Assembly: GCF_000685075.1 (NCBI RefSeq)
Contig: NZ_BAYD01000006.1
Location: forward strand, 124,001-188,000
DNA from: Paraburkholderia oxyphila NBRC 105797
GTDB taxonomy: Bacteria > Pseudomonadota > Gammaproteobacteria > Burkholderiales > Burkholderiaceae
Direction of reading: 5' to 3'
DNA: 64,000 bases
The translations under genes were made by a program, and so were the position numbers. This document shows, one piece after another, positions 18,948-29,114 of the stretch. How positions within the stretch are numbered: position 1 is the stretch's first letter; the number at the start of each line of letters is the position of its first letter. The notes below the pieces were generated by a model that saw only the letters and a list, made by a program, of their open reading frames with translations, was not told where the DNA came from and did no database searches.

Positions 18948-19667
18948 ATGTCTGCCGAAACCCAGTACGAAGCGAGGTTGTCCCCGCTGAGCTTGACGCT
19001 CGAACCCATTCACGCGACCGTCTCGCTGCGTGATCAGGCGTATGCGCGGCTCAAGCAGGCGATTGCCGAAACCGATATCTACCGCTCCCGCGATGAAATC
19101 CGGCTCGATGAGAAGGAGCTGACCGAAAAGCTCGGCGTGAGCCGTACTCCGGTGCGCGAGGCGATGACGCTGCTGGAACAGGAAGGATTCCTGCGCACCG
19201 TGCCGCGGCGCGGTGTCTATATTCTGCGCAAGACCCGCAAGGAGATCGTCGAGATGATCTATATGTGGGCCGCGCTCGAAAGCATTGCCGCGAGGCTGGC
19301 CACGCAGCGCGCCTCGGATGAGGACATCGCGCGGCTGCGCCACATGTTCGCGGACTTCGGCGAGGGCGCGCCCTCCGACCATATCGAGGAATACTCCGAA
19401 GCGAACATCACGTTCCACCAGGCACTGGTGGAACTGTCCAAGTCGCCGATCATCGTGGAGACCGTCAAGAACATCTTCATGCATGTGCGCGCGATCCGGC
19501 GCATGACGATCGCGCAGAGCGATCGCGCGTCGAGATCCATCGTGGACCACATGCGGATCATCGAGGCGCTCGAGGCGCGCGACACCGAAAGAGTGGAGCG
19601 GCTCGTGCGACAGCATTCGATCGATCTTGCACTGTTCGTCGAGGCGAACTGCGACTTTCTCGATTGA
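18948..19667 (+). CDS. GntR-family (FCD-type) regulator of the oxalate genes
   Basis: The protein has 239 residues. A winged helix-turn-helix at about residues 28-95 includes DEKELTEKLGVSRTPVREAMTLLEQEGFL. The C-terminal FCD ligand-binding domain carries metal-coordinating candidates in EYSEANITFHQAL and VDHMRIIEALEARD. It lies 357 bases upstream of oxc on the same strand, and the two upstream regions share ATATTGTAT. It is therefore likely a repressor that responds to oxalate, oxalyl-CoA or formate. The chosen ATG has a TTGGAG site 12 bases away; an in-frame TTG at 18888 would overlap the putative operator and is less likely. Confidence 0.85.
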   Translation: MSAETQYEARLSPLSLTLEPIHATVSLRDQAYARLKQAIAETDIYRSRDEIRLDEKELTEKLGVSRTPVREAMTLLEQEGFLRTVPRRGVYILRKTRKEIVEMIYMWAALESIAARLATQRASDEDIARLRHMFADFGEGAPSDHIEEYSEANITFHQALVELSKSPIIVETVKNIFMHVRAIRRMTIAQSDRASRSIVDHMRIIEALEARDTERVERLVRQHSIDLALFVEANCDFLD

Positions 19668-19955
19668 GCACGGCGAGCGCAACGCCGTACGCCGCTCATC
19701 TGGACATTCATGCGCATGAATTGAACGCCGCTGCCGCGGTGTGATCCCATGCATTCCGCGCTTTCATCTACATGCTTCTGTTAGCCGATATGTTTGGACT
19801 CCGTAATAAATCGATGATTTGCATGCGCGCATTTCGATGCGGCGTTGCGGCTCGTGTGGTGTGCCGCATCAAAGCGAAGGCACACAAGTCCGCTCGCACA
19901 AGCGTTGCGCGTCGTATTGCACCGCGGCACGAATCAGGGCGCGTAAAAAAACATC
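19668..19955. other. Intergenic region between the GntR gene and oxc
   Basis: I see no gene here. The 3' end carries the oxc promoter, annotated separately. Confidence 0.5.
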
Positions 19956-19988
19956 TTGACTAATACTGTGTGTGGAATATTGTATATC
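19956..19988 (+). promoter_or_regulatory. Putative oxc promoter overlapped by the ATATTGTAT operator candidate
   Basis: A TTGACT -35 box (19956-19961) is followed at 16 bases by TATTGT (19978-19983), a plausible -10. The ATATTGTAT motif (19977-19985) covers the -10, which fits repression by the GntR protein. Confidence 0.5.
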
Positions 19989-20024
19989 ACGAGTAACCCA
20001 ACGCCCCGCCAAAGAGGAGACGTC

Positions 20025-21770
20025 ATGGCAGAAGCAGGCATCAACGACGCGCAGGAGAGCTCTGCGCATGAAGCGCAATCGACGACCGACGGTTTTCACC
20101 TCGTCATCGACGCGCTCAAGCTCAACGACATCGACACGATTTACGGCCTGGTCGGCATTCCGATCACGGACCTCGCGCGTCTCGCCCAAGCCGAAGGGAT
20201 GCGTTTCATCGGCTTCCGCCACGAGCAGAATGCGGGCAATGCCGCGGCCATCGCGGGCTACATGACGAAGAAGCCCGGTATTTGCCTGACGGTTTCGGCG
20301 CCTGGCTTCCTCAACGGCCTCACTGCGCTCGCGAACGCCACCACCAACTGCTTCCCGATGATCCTCATCAGTGGTTCGAGCGAGCGCGAGATTGTCGACC
20401 TGCAGCAAGGCGACTATGAGGAAATGGACCAGCTCAACGCGGCCAAGCCGTATGCGAAGGCTGCGTACCGCGTCCTCCACGCCGAGGACATCGGCATTGG
20501 CATTGCGCGGGCGATCCGTGCGGCGGTCTCGGGCCGGCCCGGCGGCGTCTATCTCGACCTGCCGGCCAAGCTGCTCGCGCAGACCATCGACGCCGTGAAG
20601 GGCGAGCAATCGCTCGTGAAGGTCGTGGATGCGGCGCCGCGCCAGCTGCCCGCCCCCGACGCGGTCGAGCGCGCGCTCGATGTCATCAGGACTGCAAAGC
20701 GCCCGCTGATCCTGCTCGGCAAGGGCGCGGCCTATGCCCAGGCCGACGCGCAGATTCGCGAGCTGGTGGAGAAGAGCGGTATTCCGTACCTGCCGATGTC
20801 GATGGCCAAGGGCCTGCTGCCCGACACGCATGAGCAGTCCGCCTCGGCGGCGCGCTCGTTCGTGCTGGCGGAATCGGACGCGGTCGTGCTGATCGGCGCG
20901 CGTCTGAACTGGCTGCTCTCTCACGGCAAGGGCAAGACGTGGGGGGCGCCCGCGCCCAAGCGCTTCGTGCAGATCGACATCGCGCCCACCGAGATCGACA
21001 GCAACGTGGCGATCGAAGCGCCCGTGATCGGCGATATCGGCTCGTGCGTCGAGGCGCTCGTCGCCGGCATGGGCGCGGACTTTCCGAAGCCCAGCGGCGA
21101 ATGGCTCGGTGCTGTCGCGGAGCGCAAGAGCAAGAACCTCGCGAAGATGGCCGCGACGCTCGAGAAGAACCCGTCGCCGATGAATTTCCACAGCGCCCTG
21201 CGCGCGATTCGCGACGTGCTCAAGACACGCCCCGACATCAACGTCGTGAACGAAGGCGCGAACACGCTCGACTACGCGCGCGCCGTCATCGACATGGTTC
21301 AGCCGCGCAAGCGTTTCGACTCGGGCACGTGGGGAATCATGGGCATCGGCATGGGCTTTGCGATTGGCGCGGCGGTCACGAGCGGCACCCAGGTCGTGGC
21401 CATCGAAGGCGACAGCGCGTTCGGCTTCAGCGGCATGGAGCTCGAGACCATCTGCCGCTACAACTTGCCGGTCTGCACGATCGTCTTCAACAACAACGGC
21501 GTCTATCGCGGCACGGATGTGAACCCGAGCGGCAGCGCCGACGTCGCGCCCACCGTGTTCGTGAAGGGCGCGCGCTACGACAAGATGATCGAGGCCTTTG
21601 GCGGCATCGGCCACCAGGCGAGCACTCCCGAAGAACTTACTGCGGCATTGCTTGAAGCGATCGCGTCGGGCAAGCCCACGCTGATCAACGCCGTGATCGA
21701 CGAATCGGCCGGCACCGAGAGCGGCCGTCTCACGAATCTGAATCCGCAAAGCGCGGCCATGAAGAAATAA
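20025..21770 (+). CDS. oxc: Oxalyl-CoA decarboxylase
   Basis: The protein has 581 residues. It is a thiamine-diphosphate enzyme with the N-terminal PYR domain containing the catalytic Glu in [17 protein letters not shown], a central domain with [13 protein letters not shown], and a C-terminal ThDP/Mg site [20 protein letters not shown] ending in FNNNGVYRG. It decarboxylates oxalyl-CoA to formyl-CoA and CO2 in the cytoplasm. The next gene encodes its partner Frc, 32 bases downstream. GAGGAGACGTC precedes the ATG. High similarity along the full length to the Oxalobacter enzyme type makes this call secure. Confidence 0.95.
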   Translation: MAEAGINDAQESSAHEAQSTTDGFHLVIDALKLNDIDTIYGLVGIPITDLARLAQAEGMRFIGFRHEQNAGNAAAIAGYMTKKPGICLTVSAPGFLNGLTALANATTNCFPMILISGSSEREIVDLQQGDYEEMDQLNAAKPYAKAAYRVLHAEDIGIGIARAIRAAVSGRPGGVYLDLPAKLLAQTIDAVKGEQSLVKVVDAAPRQLPAPDAVERALDVIRTAKRPLILLGKGAAYAQADAQIRELVEKSGIPYLPMSMAKGLLPDTHEQSASAARSFVLAESDAVVLIGARLNWLLSHGKGKTWGAPAPKRFVQIDIAPTEIDSNVAIEAPVIGDIGSCVEALVAGMGADFPKPSGEWLGAVAERKSKNLAKMAATLEKNPSPMNFHSALRAIRDVLKTRPDINVVNEGANTLDYARAVIDMVQPRKRFDSGTWGIMGIGMGFAIGAAVTSGTQVVAIEGDSAFGFSGMELETICRYNLPVCTIVFNNNGVYRGTDVNPSGSADVAPTVFVKGARYDKMIEAFGGIGHQASTPEELTAALLEAIASGKPTLINAVIDESAGTESGRLTNLNPQSAAMKK

Positions 21771-21802
21771 ATCCAATCGGACATTAATCAGGAGTCAAGG
21801 CA

Positions 21803-23053
21803 ATGAGCAAACCCCTCGACGGCATCAAGATCATCGATTTCACGCACGTGCAGGCCGGGCCCGCCTGCACGCAAATGCTGGCGTGGTTCGGTGCGGACGT
21901 GATCAAGGTGGAGCGGCCGGGCGCCGGCGACGTGACGCGCTCGCAGTTGCGCGACATTCCCGAAGCGGACGCGCTCTACTTCACGATGCTCAACAGCAAC
22001 AAGCGCTCGCTCACGCTCGACACCAAGAAGCCGGAAGGCAAGGAGGTGCTCGAGAAGCTGATTCGCGAGTCGGACGTCATGGTGGAAAACTTCGGCCCCG
22101 GCGCGCTCGATCGCATGGGCTTCACGTGGGAGCGCATCAAGGAGCTCAATCCGAAGATGATCGTGGCTTCGGTGAAAGGCTTCAGCGAAGGCCATCACTA
22201 CGACGACCTCAAGGTCTATGAGAACGTCGCGCAGTGCGCGGGCGGCGCGGCCTCGACCACGGGCTTCTGGGACGGCCCGCCCACGGTTAGCGCGGCGGCG
22301 CTTGGCGACAGCAACACCGGCATGCATCTGGCCATCGGCATTCTCACGGCGCTGATCGGCCGCGACAAGACGGGCAAGGGCCAGAAGGTGGCCGTCTCGA
22401 TGCAGGACAGCGTGATCAACCTGTGCCGCGTGAAGCTGCGCGACCAGCAGCGTCTCGACCGCGTGGGCTATCTGGAGGAGTATCCGCAGTATCCGCATGG
22501 CTCCTTCAGCGATGTGGTGCCGCGCGGCGGCAACGCGGGCGGCGGTGGCCAGCCGGGCTGGGTGCTCAAGTGCAAGGGCTGGGAAAACGATCCGAACGCG
22601 TATATCTACTTCACGGTGCAGGGGCACGCATGGGAGCCGATCTGCCACGCAATCGGCAAGCCCGAGTGGATCGACGATCCGAACTACAAGACGGCCCAGG
22701 CGCGCCAGCCGCATATCTTCGACATCTTCGCGACGATCGAGGCGTGGCTGGCCGACAAGACCAAGTTCGAGGCCGTCGATATCCTGCGCAAGTTCGACAT
22801 CCCGTGCGCGCCGGTGCTCAGCATGAAGGAAATTGCCAATGACCCTTCGCTGCGCGCAAGCGGTACGATCGTCGAGGTCCCGCACAAGGAACGCGGTTCG
22901 TATCTCACCGTGGGCAGCCCGATCAAGTTCTCGGAGCTGAAGCCGGTAATCACGGGTTCGCCGCTGCTCGGCGAGCATACGGACGAAGTGCTCGCGGACC
23001 TTGGCTATACGCCGCAGCAGATCGCGGCGCTGCATGAGTCGCGCGCGGTCTGA
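21803..23053 (+). CDS. frc: Formyl-CoA:oxalate CoA-transferase
   Basis: The protein has 416 residues and is a class III CoA transferase. The catalytic Asp is D169 in [10 protein letters not shown], exactly at the position known for Oxalobacter Frc, and Q17 in HVQAGP is also kept. Position 48 is Gln, as in the E. coli homologue rather than the Trp of Oxalobacter. The mobile glycine loop GGGGQ lies at 246-250. It transfers CoA from formyl-CoA to oxalate, so oxc and frc together run a CoA-recycling oxalate cycle. The ribosome site AGGAGTCAAGGCA precedes the ATG. Confidence 0.95.
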   Translation: MSKPLDGIKIIDFTHVQAGPACTQMLAWFGADVIKVERPGAGDVTRSQLRDIPEADALYFTMLNSNKRSLTLDTKKPEGKEVLEKLIRESDVMVENFGPGALDRMGFTWERIKELNPKMIVASVKGFSEGHHYDDLKVYENVAQCAGGAASTTGFWDGPPTVSAAALGDSNTGMHLAIGILTALIGRDKTGKGQKVAVSMQDSVINLCRVKLRDQQRLDRVGYLEEYPQYPHGSFSDVVPRGGNAGGGGQPGWVLKCKGWENDPNAYIYFTVQGHAWEPICHAIGKPEWIDDPNYKTAQARQPHIFDIFATIEAWLADKTKFEAVDILRKFDIPCAPVLSMKEIANDPSLRASGTIVEVPHKERGSYLTVGSPIKFSELKPVITGSPLLGEHTDEVLADLGYTPQQIAALHESRAV

Positions 23054-23149
23054 GGCGCGGGACACTCTGGCCGAAAAGCGCGGCGTGCGAGTGAGTGTCG
23101 CGCGCGCCGCGCTCTGCCGGCCCAACCCTTTCCCCCCATTGCCCAAAAT

Positions 23150-23590
23150 ATGCCAACCGCCATCGATTTCGCGCAGCTTGCCGACGCTATCGGCGACGCC
23201 ATCGTCATCTCGGACGCCGCCGGCGACATCACTTACTGGAATCCCGCCGCCACCCGCATGTTCGGGTTTACGCGCGACGAGGCATTGGGCAAGACGCTCG
23301 ATCTGATCATTCCCGAGCGGCTGCGCGGCCGCCACTGGGACGGTTATCACAAGACGATGGCGACGGGGCAGACGCGCTACGGCAACGACGTGCTGCGCGT
23401 GCCCGCCGTCGACAAGGATGGACGTGCGCTTTCCATTGCGTTCACCGTCGCGCTGCTGCATGGGCGGCAGGGCGAGGTGACGGGCATCGTCGCCGTGATT
23501 CGCGAAGAGACCGCGCGCTTCCAGGAGGAGCGCAATCTGCGCAAGCGCATTACCGAGCTCGAAACGCAGGCGCAGGTGCAGCAGTCCTGA
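23150..23590 (+). CDS. Single PAS-domain protein with C-terminal coiled coil
   Basis: This 146-residue protein is one PAS domain (residues 8-122: AIGDAIVISDAAGDITYWNPAATRMFGFTRDEALGK..) followed by a 20-residue charged helix (EERNLRKRITELETQAQVQ) that looks like a dimerising coiled coil. No kinase, cyclase or DNA-binding domain is attached. It sits 97 bases after frc and before pntA on the same strand, so it may sense redox state or a ligand for the cluster. The output partner is unknown. Confidence 0.82.
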   Translation: MPTAIDFAQLADAIGDAIVISDAAGDITYWNPAATRMFGFTRDEALGKTLDLIIPERLRGRHWDGYHKTMATGQTRYGNDVLRVPAVDKDGRALSIAFTVALLHGRQGEVTGIVAVIREETARFQEERNLRKRITELETQAQVQQS

Positions 23591-23670
23591 GCGAGCGAGG
23601 TCCCAGGACGGCGCAACGAGGCGCCGTGCGCGAACGATTCCAATATCTGGGCAATAACTACATTGCATGG

Positions 23671-23703
23671 GGCCGGAGTAAGCGCTTTGCACCCACTCCG
23701 GCC
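23671..23703. promoter_or_regulatory. 9-bp perfect stem-loop before pntA
   Basis: GGCCGGAGT (23671-23679) pairs perfectly with ACTCCGGCC (23695-23703). The 15-base loop contains the palindrome AAGCGCTT. No T-run follows, so it is not a standard terminator. It lies 116 bases before pntA. Confidence 0.4.
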
Positions 23704-23818
23704 GACACAGGAGACGTTTCATGACAGCATGGCCACGCCATCGGCGCGCCAGGGGCTTTTGCGCCCCGCCGATTCTCCGCGCCTGCGAAAGCGCGACATC
23801 CATGAGCGGAGGTTCGCC

Positions 23819-25408
23819 ATGGCAATGACCATTGCAGTGCTCCGCGAAGCATTCGAAAACGAGCGCCGTGTAGCCGCGACGCCGGAAAGCGTCGCACAAC
23901 TGATCAAACTTGGCTATGAGGTCGAGATCGAAGCCGGTGCCGGCCACCAGGCATCGTACGGCGACGACGCCTATCGCGCGGCGGGCGCGTGCCTCGTCGG
24001 CGACGCGCTCGAACTCTGGGCCAACGCCGACATCGTGCTGAAGGTGCGTCCGCCGTCGATCGAGGAGGCGCAGCGCCTGAAGACCGGAGCGACGCTCGTC
24101 AGCTTCATCTGGCCCGCGCAAAGCGGCGCGCTGCTCGACGTGCTCGCCGCGCGCGGCGCGACGGTGCTCGCGATGGACTGCGTGCCGCGCATCTCGCGCG
24201 CGCAAAAGCTCGATGCGCTGAGCTCGATGGCGAACATGGCGGGCTATCGCGCGGTGATCGAGGCCGCGCAGCATTTCGGCCGTATCTTCACGGGCCAGAT
24301 CACGGCCGCGGGCAAGATGCCGCCCGCGAAAGTGCTCGTGATAGGCGCGGGCGTGGCCGGCCTCGCGGCCATTGGGGCGGCACGCGGGCTGGGTGCGATC
24401 GTGCGCGCGTTCGATACGCGGCCCGAGGTCGGGCAGCAGATCGAGAGCATGGGCGCCGAGTTCCTGAGCGTGGACGTGGAGGAAGAGGGCGGCGGTGGCG
24501 GCGGCTACGCGAAAGTGATGAGCGCGAAGTTCATCGAAGCGGAGATGGCGCTTTTCAGGGCCCAGGCGAGCGAGGTGGACATCATCGTGACGACGGCGCT
24601 GATCCCGGGCAAGCCCGCGCCGCGCCTGATCGATGCGGAGATGGTCGCGTGCATGCGCGCGGGCAGCGTGATCGTCGACATGGCCGCCGAGCAGGGCGGC
24701 AACTGCGAGCTCACGCGCGCGGGCGAGGTCGTGCATGCGCACGGCGTGACGGTGATCGGCTATACCGATCTGCCGAGCCGCATGGCGAACCAGTCGAGCC
24801 AGCTCTACGCGACGAACCTGCGCCATCTGCTGACCGATCTCACGCCTCTTAAGGATGGCGAAATAACGATCGACATGGACGATGTCGTGCAGCGCGGCAC
24901 GACGGTCATGGAGCGGGGCAAGCTGTGCTGGCCCGCGCCGCCGGTGCCGACGGCGGCGGTCGCACAACCCGCAGCAGCCGCGCCTGCGGCGAAGGCCGTG
25001 CAGTCGGCGCACGCTGCGGCAGGTGGCGCGGGACCGGACGCTACAGAAGCACGCGGGCGCAGCGCCTGGCCGCTGGCCGCGCTCGTCGTGGCCGCCGCGC
25101 TGTTGCTCGCGCTCGGCGCAGTCGCACCGCCTGCGTTCGTGGCGCATTTCACGGTGTTCGTGCTGGCCGTGTTCGTCGGCTATCAGGTCGTCTGGAATGT
25201 GACGCCCGCGCTGCACACGCCGCTCATGAGCGTGACCAACGCCATCAGCGGGATCATCGTGATCGGCGCGCTACTGCATCCCAGTGGCGCGGATACGGGC
25301 ACGGTCGTGAGCGTGCTCGCGGGCGTCGCGCTACTGGTCGCGACGGTCAACATCGCGGGCGGATTCCTCGTGACCCAGCGCATGCTGAAGATGTTCCAAC
25401 GGACTTAA
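23819..25408 (+). CDS. pntA: NAD(P) transhydrogenase subunit alpha
   Basis: The protein has 529 residues and is the fused E. coli-type alpha subunit. Residues 1-370 form the NAD(H)-binding domain I, with [48 protein letters not shown] and a poly-Gly [12 protein letters not shown] loop. An Ala/Pro-rich linker follows, then about four C-terminal membrane helices (from residue 417). With PntB it couples proton entry to hydride transfer from NADH to NADP+. GGAGG lies before the ATG. Its place between frc and the oxalate transporter gene suggests that it supplies NADPH during growth on oxalate or formate. Confidence 0.93.
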   Translation: MAMTIAVLREAFENERRVAATPESVAQLIKLGYEVEIEAGAGHQASYGDDAYRAAGACLVGDALELWANADIVLKVRPPSIEEAQRLKTGATLVSFIWPAQSGALLDVLAARGATVLAMDCVPRISRAQKLDALSSMANMAGYRAVIEAAQHFGRIFTGQITAAGKMPPAKVLVIGAGVAGLAAIGAARGLGAIVRAFDTRPEVGQQIESMGAEFLSVDVEEEGGGGGGYAKVMSAKFIEAEMALFRAQASEVDIIVTTALIPGKPAPRLIDAEMVACMRAGSVIVDMAAEQGGNCELTRAGEVVHAHGVTVIGYTDLPSRMANQSSQLYATNLRHLLTDLTPLKDGEITIDMDDVVQRGTTVMERGKLCWPAPPVPTAAVAQPAAAAPAAKAVQSAHAAAGGAGPDATEARGRSAWPLAALVVAAALLLALGAVAPPAFVAHFTVFVLAVFVGYQVVWNVTPALHTPLMSVTNAISGIIVIGALLHPSGADTGTVVSVLAGVALLVATVNIAGGFLVTQRMLKMFQRT

Positions 25409-25421
25409 GGAGACGGGTGTC

Positions 25422-26816
25422 ATGCTCGGTGGAATCGGCAATATGGCGTGGCTCGGCTCGGCCACGCTCTTCATCCTCAGCCTGCGCGGACTCAGTCATC
25501 CGGCGAGCGCCCGGCGCGGCAATCTCTTCGGCATCTGTGGGATGGCGATCGCGGTGCTCGCGACGCTGCTCGTCACGGGTGGCGCGGGGCTCGAGATCGC
25601 GCTGGGGGCGGCGCTGGTGGGTGGCGGCATCGGCGCGGTGCTCGCACGGCGCGTGGAGATGACGCAAATGCCCCAACTCGTGGCCGTGCTGCACAGCTTC
25701 GTCGGTCTTGCGGCAACGCTCATCGCCTTCGCCAACTTTCTCTCTCCCGCCGCGGCAATGAGCGCCGTCGAGCGCGGGATCCACGACACGGAGATCTATG
25801 TCGGCGCGTTCATCGGGACCGTGACTTTCAGTGGCTCGATCGTCGCGTTCCTCAAGCTGCAGGGCACGGTGGGCGGCAAGCCGCTCGTGCTGCCCGGCCG
25901 GCACCTCATGAATGCCGTGGCGCTCGCGGTGTGTATCGCGCTCGGCTATGTCTTCGTGAGTGCGCCACAGGGTCCGTATGCACTCGCTGCGCTCGTCGCG
26001 ATGTGCGCGATTGCGGCGGTGCTGGGCGTGCATCTGGTGATGGCGATCGGCGGCGCGGACATGCCTGTGGTCGTGTCCATGCTCAACAGCTATTCGGGCT
26101 GGGCAGCGGCGGCAACCGGCTTCATGCTCGACAACGACCTGCTGGTGACGACCGGCGCGCTCGTGGGCTCGAGCGGCGCGATCCTCAGCTACATCATGTG
26201 CCGCGCGATGAACCGCAGCTTCGTTTCGGTGATCCTCGGCGGCTTTGGCGCGGTGGCCAGCACGGCAAGCGCGGCGCCACAGGGCGAGGTGGTGGCGACC
26301 TCGGCGGAGGAGGTGGGGGCGCTGCTGCGCGACGCCGCCGAGGTCGTGATCGTGCCCGGCTACGGCATGGCCGTTGCGCAGGCGCAGAGCACCATCAGCG
26401 AGATCACGCGGCGGCTGCGCGCGCAGGGCGTGCGCGTGCGCTTTGGCATCCATCCGGTGGCGGGGCGCCTGCCGGGCCATATGAACGTCCTGCTCGCCGA
26501 GGCGAAGGTGCCCTACGACATCGTGCTCGAGATGGACGAAATCAACGAGGACTTTACGAACACCGATGTCGTGCTCGTGATCGGCGCGAACGATATCGTG
26601 AACCCGGGCGCGCAGGAGGATGCGGGCAGCCCGATCGCGGGCATGCCGGTGCTCGAGGTGTGGAAGGCGCGCACCGTAGTGGTCTCCAAGCGCAGCATGG
26701 CAACGGGCTACGCGGGCGTCGACAATCCGCTCTTCTATAAGGAGAACACACGAATGTTGTTCGGCGATGCGAAGGGCAGCGTCGACGCGCTGCTCAGGCA
26801 GCTCGAATCGGCTTGA
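25422..26816 (+). CDS. pntB: NAD(P) transhydrogenase subunit beta
   Basis: The protein has 464 residues. About nine membrane helices occupy residues 1-270, including the conserved [17 protein letters not shown]. The NADP(H)-binding domain III follows, with [37 protein letters not shown] and [20 protein letters not shown]. It starts 13 bases after pntA with AAGGAGACGGGTGTC, so the pair is one operon and the proteins form one membrane complex. Confidence 0.94.
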   Translation: MLGGIGNMAWLGSATLFILSLRGLSHPASARRGNLFGICGMAIAVLATLLVTGGAGLEIALGAALVGGGIGAVLARRVEMTQMPQLVAVLHSFVGLAATLIAFANFLSPAAAMSAVERGIHDTEIYVGAFIGTVTFSGSIVAFLKLQGTVGGKPLVLPGRHLMNAVALAVCIALGYVFVSAPQGPYALAALVAMCAIAAVLGVHLVMAIGGADMPVVVSMLNSYSGWAAAATGFMLDNDLLVTTGALVGSSGAILSYIMCRAMNRSFVSVILGGFGAVASTASAAPQGEVVATSAEEVGALLRDAAEVVIVPGYGMAVAQAQSTISEITRRLRAQGVRVRFGIHPVAGRLPGHMNVLLAEAKVPYDIVLEMDEINEDFTNTDVVLVIGANDIVNPGAQEDAGSPIAGMPVLEVWKARTVVVSKRSMATGYAGVDNPLFYKENTRMLFGDAKGSVDALLRQLESA

Positions 26817-26927
26817 CGAGAAAAGGCGCACGGCAAGCACACGGCAAGCGGCGCGCGGCACGGCGAGGCCGGCCGCGCGCGAGGCCACCGGTGACGGCGG
26901 CGCATCAACGTACGGAGAGAGACAACC

Positions 26928-28253
26928 GTGGCACACACCGATCGCATCGACGCCCCTTATACGGCGCGGCGGCACAACCGCTGGGTGCAGCTCGTGGCGG
27001 GCGTCGCCTGCATGGGGCTAGTCGCCAATCTGCAGTATGCGTGGACACTGTTCGTAGTACCGATGGATTCGAAGCATCACTGGGGGCAGGCCGCGATTCA
27101 GCTCGCGTTCTCGCTGTTTATCGTGACGGAGACCTGGCTCGTCCCCGTGGAGGGCTGGCTCGTCGACCGCTTCGGGCCGCGTCCTGTCGTGATGGGCGGT
27201 GCTTGCTGCGTGGCGCTGGGGTGGCTGCTCGACGCATGGGCGCCCGTGTTGCCGGTGCTCTACGTGGCGGCGGTGATCTCGGGTATCGGCGCGGGGTGCG
27301 TGTACGGCACCTGCGTGGGCACGGCGCTCAAATGGTTTCCCGACCGGCGCGGCCTTGCCGCCGGCATGACGGCCGCGGGCTTCGGCGCGGGCGCGGCGCT
27401 CACCGTCATTCCGATCGCACGCATGATCCAGCATTCGGGCTATGAGACGGCCTTCGTGTTTTTCGGCCTGTTGCAGGGCATCTGCATCATGGCGCTCGCG
27501 CTGGTGATGGTGCGCCCGAAGCCGCCCGCGCATGCGGCCGGCGTGCGGCGCATCGTTGCCACGAAGACCGACTACACGACGCGCCAGATGGTCCGCGCAC
27601 CGCTGTTCTGGGTGATGTATGCGATGTTCGTGTGCGTTGCCACGGGCGGCATCATTGCGACCGCGCAGATCGGGCCGATCGCCAAGTCGTATGGTTTCGC
27701 CTCGATGCCGGTGACGTTCATGAGCATGACGCTGCCGCTTCTGACGATGACGCTGTCGATCAACAATCTCTGCAACGGCTTCACGCGGCCGCTGTGCGGG
27801 CTCATTTCGGACCGCATCGGGCGTGAGAACACGATGTTCATGACCTTCCTCGGCGAAGGGCTCGCGTTGCTCGGCCTGCGCTACTTCGGCCACGATCCGT
27901 ATCTCTTCATCCTGTTTTCGGGGCTCGTGTTCCTGTTCTACGGCGACATCTTCTCGAACTTCCCGGCAACCTGCGCGGATACCTTCGGTGCGCGCTATGC
28001 GGCGGGCAATGCCGGCACGCTCTATACGGCGAAGGGGACTGCCGCGCTGCTGGTGCCGGTTGCAACGCTGCTCGCGGTGCACGGCGGCTGGAACATGGTG
28101 TTCGATTTCGCGGGCTGTATCGCGATGATGGCGGGGGTGTGCGCGAAGGTGGTGTTGCAGCCGATGCGGCGGCGCTGGATTCTGCAGTCGGGCGCGCCTG
28201 CGAAGCGCACGGAGAGGGCGTTCGTTGGCGAGCCGCTGGGTTCCGGAGAATAG
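26928..28253 (+). CDS. oxlT: Oxalate/formate antiporter of the major facilitator superfamily
   Basis: The protein has 441 residues and twelve membrane helices. OxlT-type signatures are LQYAWTLFVVPM in helix 1, INNLCNGFTRPLCGLISDRIGRENTMF (with the substrate-site Arg in the NGFTRP part), and GNAGTLYTAKGTAALLVP, whose Lys corresponds to the key Lys of Oxalobacter OxlT. It would import oxalate in exchange for formate, completing the oxc-frc pathway. Translation appears to start at a GTG with GGAGAGAGACAACC upstream. It follows pntB by 111 bases on the same strand. Confidence 0.88.
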   Translation: MAHTDRIDAPYTARRHNRWVQLVAGVACMGLVANLQYAWTLFVVPMDSKHHWGQAAIQLAFSLFIVTETWLVPVEGWLVDRFGPRPVVMGGACCVALGWLLDAWAPVLPVLYVAAVISGIGAGCVYGTCVGTALKWFPDRRGLAAGMTAAGFGAGAALTVIPIARMIQHSGYETAFVFFGLLQGICIMALALVMVRPKPPAHAAGVRRIVATKTDYTTRQMVRAPLFWVMYAMFVCVATGGIIATAQIGPIAKSYGFASMPVTFMSMTLPLLTMTLSINNLCNGFTRPLCGLISDRIGRENTMFMTFLGEGLALLGLRYFGHDPYLFILFSGLVFLFYGDIFSNFPATCADTFGARYAAGNAGTLYTAKGTAALLVPVATLLAVHGGWNMVFDFAGCIAMMAGVCAKVVLQPMRRRWILQSGAPAKRTERAFVGEPLGSGE

Positions 28254-28271
28254 GGCGTGCGCCCTGCGCCA

Positions 28272-28529
28272 TCAACCCGGTTTCGCAGTCCTGGTGTGCG
28301 TCGCGCGTACGCGCGCGCGGCGCACACGCCGGGTGTGGGTGCGCGCCTGGACGCGGCGTGGATCAGTTTCGGGTGCTTCGATGGGTTCGTCCGGGGCGGA
28401 CAACGCCGCATAGCGCCCATCGTTGCGGCCGCGCTCGATCCATTCGGCTGGCAATCTGGTCGCGATCAACCACGTCGCCGCGGCGCCGAAGGCCACGGCG
28501 ATGATGGCGACGCTAATGACGACGGGCAT
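28272..28529 (-). CDS. Small single-pass membrane protein, unknown
   Basis: This 85-residue protein has an N-terminal membrane segment VVISVAIIAVAFGAAATWLIA, a charged middle (WIERGRNDGRYAAL) and a very Arg-rich tail. AGGGAGACGAG lies before the ATG, which is the main support. It converges on oxlT with an 18-base gap. The basic tail may be real or an overrun into non-coding DNA. No family is recognised. Confidence 0.45.
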   Translation of the reverse strand: MPVVISVAIIAVAFGAAATWLIATRLPAEWIERGRNDGRYAALSAPDEPIEAPETDPRRVQARTHTRRVRRARVRATHTRTAKPG

Positions 28530-28659
28530 CTCGTCTCCCTGTTATCGGCATGGTCCAGTGCAGACGACGTGCAGCAGACACTGACCGTTTGCGATCAATG
28601 TATACCACTAAACATAGCGGGGTGCTTTTTGAGCGGGGGAGGCGATGTGCGCGAAAAAC

Positions 28660-28688
28660 AAAAAAGCCCGCAATGTGCGGGCTTTTTT
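28660..28688 (-). terminator. Terminator of the first tRNA-Leu unit (works on both strands)
   Basis: GCCCGC (28666-28671) pairs with GCGGGC (28677-28682), flanked by A6 and T6 runs. It can terminate transcription from either side. Confidence 0.9.
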
Positions 28689-28715
28689 GATGAAACTTCA
28701 GTACTTGAAGAAGCG

Positions 28716-28802
28716 TGGTGCCCAGGAGAGGACTCGAACCTCCACAGTGTTGCCACCGCCAGGACCTGAACCTGGTGCGTCTACCAATTCCGCCACCTGG
28801 GC
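28716..28802 (-). tRNA. tRNA-Leu (CAG)
   Basis: This 87-base tRNA includes an encoded CCA. The acceptor GCCCAGG pairs fully with CCTGGGC. The anticodon loop TTCAGGT between CCAGG and CCTGG gives anticodon CAG. A long variable arm confirms the class II (Leu) type. It has its own promoter and terminator. Confidence 0.97.
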
Positions 28803-28823
28803 ACGTCTTCAAGCTAGACAGCG

Positions 28824-28851
28824 ATTATAGCGTGTTTCTGGACTCTGTCAA
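28824..28851 (-). promoter_or_regulatory. Perfect consensus sigma-70 promoter of the first tRNA-Leu
   Basis: On the minus strand TTGACA (28851-28846), a 16-base spacer and TATAAT (28829-28824) are all consensus. The tRNA 5' end is 21 bases after the -10. Confidence 0.9.
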
Positions 28852-28941
28852 CAGATGTTTTCAAAAAATCTTCACATCGCGAAAGATCTGCCCCGGCGAA
28901 ACATGGAGCGCAGGGGAGGTGCCGCTCGCGCGTCGAAAATG

Positions 28942-28969
28942 AAAAAGCCGGCATAAAGCCGGCTTTTTT
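28942..28969 (-). terminator. Terminator of the second tRNA-Leu unit
   Basis: GCCGGC (28947-28952) pairs with GCCGGC (28958-28963) around an ATAAA loop, flanked by A5 and T6. It lies between the two tRNA genes. Confidence 0.88.
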
Positions 28970-28975
28970 GAATCT

Positions 28976-29062
28976 TGGTGCCCAAGAGAGGACTCGAACC
29001 TCCACAGTGTTGCCACCGCCAGGACCTGAACCTGGTGCGTCTACCAATTCCGCCACCTGGGC
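28976..29062 (-). tRNA. tRNA-Leu (CAG), second copy
   Basis: It is identical to the copy at 28716-28802 except for one base in the 3' acceptor strand, CTTGGGC instead of CCTGGGC, which changes a G-C pair to G-U. The CCA end is encoded. The anticodon is CAG. Confidence 0.97.
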
Positions 29063-29114
29063 AAGGTGTCGCTTACTACTTGCTGCTGCGCTGTGTCGTG
29101 CAGCAGAGAACGAG

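Noticed and set aside
21788..25216. Very long minus-strand open frame opposite oxc, frc and pntA
   Set aside because: It is the antisense shadow of three well-identified genes; the Arg/His/Ala-rich translation shows the usual GC-skew artefact and no domain.
28716..29062. Tandem tRNA-Leu as island boundary repeats
   Set aside because: The two copies are whole functional tRNAs with promoters and terminators, not truncated att repeats.
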